Assembly (NCBI GenBank): GCA_937922955.1
Contig: CALAKO010000069.1
Location: forward strand, 1 to 6,878
Source: an uncultured Peptococcaceae bacterium
GTDB lineage: Bacteria; Bacillota; Peptococcia; Peptococcales; Peptococcaceae
Reading direction: 5' to 3'
Length of the DNA stretch: 6,878 nt
Part shown: piece after piece, positions 6,603-6,878 of the stretch
Position numbering within the stretch: position 1 is the first letter of the stretch
How the letters are laid out: every line of letters starts with the position of its first letter
Notes under the pieces: model-generated
Database searches by the model: none
What the model was told of the DNA's origin: nothing
Seen by the model: the letters and a program-made list of their open reading frames with translations, nothing else
Made by a program: the position numbers and the translations under genes

Positions 6603-6878
6603 TTATCTGATTTCATTCAAACAAGCCTCAAGCAATTTGCTTGCGCCAATTCTTGTTGCCCCTATTTCAAGATATTTTACTGCGTCCTCAACCGTTCGAA
6701 TGCCGCCGGACACTTTTAGCTGAATATCCGGCCGTTTATGCTTCATGATGATTTCCGCAGCTGCTTCAGAAGCACCAGGATACTTAAAACCGGTGCTCGT
6801 TTTATAAAAATCTATCGGTAATTCATTCAAAACGTTGATTGTACCAATGATTTCGTCTTCGCTTAAAGCACCTGTTTC
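6603..6878 (-). CDS. deoC: DeoC, deoxyribose-phosphate aldolase (C-terminal part; 5' end beyond window)
   Basis: The C-terminal 91 residues, open to the window edge. The enzyme reversibly cleaves 2-deoxyribose 5-phosphate to glyceraldehyde 3-phosphate and acetaldehyde, the last step of deoxynucleoside catabolism in the cytoplasm. The fragment begins ETGALSEDEI, matching the family's conserved ETG strand. DFYKTSTGF follows with the Schiff-base lysine (codon 6801-6803). Next comes LKVSGGIRTVEDA with the second active-site lysine (codon 6714-6716), and then GATRIGAS, the phosphate-binding end of the TIM barrel. A full-length protein would be about 215-260 residues, so more than half lies outside. 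An apparent start at 6830 is an internal TTG leucine codon. The PC4-like gene follows by 16 nt. No other nucleoside-catabolism gene is visible. Confidence 0.93.
   Translation of the reverse strand, partial: ETGALSEDEIIGTINVLNELPIDFYKTSTGFKYPGASEAAAEIIMKHKRPDIQLKVSGGIRTVEDAVKYLEIGATRIGASKLLEACLNEIR

Noticed and set aside
6587..6616. Longer 83-residue start for the PC4-like protein
   Set aside because: The extension overlaps the end of deoC and has no ribosome site, while AAGGAG is ideally placed for ATG 6586.

Overview
The window looks like chromosomal DNA from a low-GC Gram-positive-type bacterium (Bacillota). The grounds are strong AGGAGG-type ribosome binding sites, a lipoprotein-type solute-binding protein, MEP-pathway isoprenoid synthesis (IspE), a tRNA gene without an encoded CCA end, and a bacterial PC4-like small protein of the kind common in Firmicutes. 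I cannot place it below phylum level from the sequence alone. All genes look intact except the two cut by the window edges, and no mobile element, integrase or CRISPR array is visible.

Left part (1-2567, all minus strand). Reading leftwards, a polar amino-acid ABC importer lipoprotein (2567-1629) is followed by its membrane permease (1553-867) and then, 23 nt later, by ispE (843 to the window edge, nearly complete). A perfect 14-bp hairpin without a T-tract sits between the binding-protein and permease genes. No ATPase gene for the importer is present.

Centre (2568-2851). A compact divergent control region holds a good sigma-A-type promoter for tRNA-Arg(CCG) on the plus strand and a weaker candidate promoter for the importer on the minus strand. 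Their -35 elements overlap inside three tandem TTTACAW heptamers. The tRNA is followed at once by an intrinsic terminator.

Right part (2858-6308, plus strand). Two overlapping, translationally coupled genes encode the halves of a heterodimeric ABC exporter. The first subunit has a degenerate ATPase core (Asn for the catalytic Glu, Gln for the switch His) but a perfect LSGGQ. The second has intact Glu and His but an altered LSQGQ. Together they predict one degenerate and one consensus ATP site, as in the LmrCD / BmrCD / TM287-288 type of exporter. No independent promoter is evident, so expression may depend on read-through from the tRNA gene.

Right end (6318-6878). A strong bidirectional terminator separates the exporter operon from a convergent minus-strand pair: the C-terminal part of deoC (deoxyribose-phosphate aldolase), then a 73-residue PC4/YdbC-like nucleic-acid-binding protein.

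I do not see a wholly novel system. The most interesting points are the tRNA-exporter arrangement, the architecture of the divergent control region, and the Asn/Gln degenerate site of the exporter.
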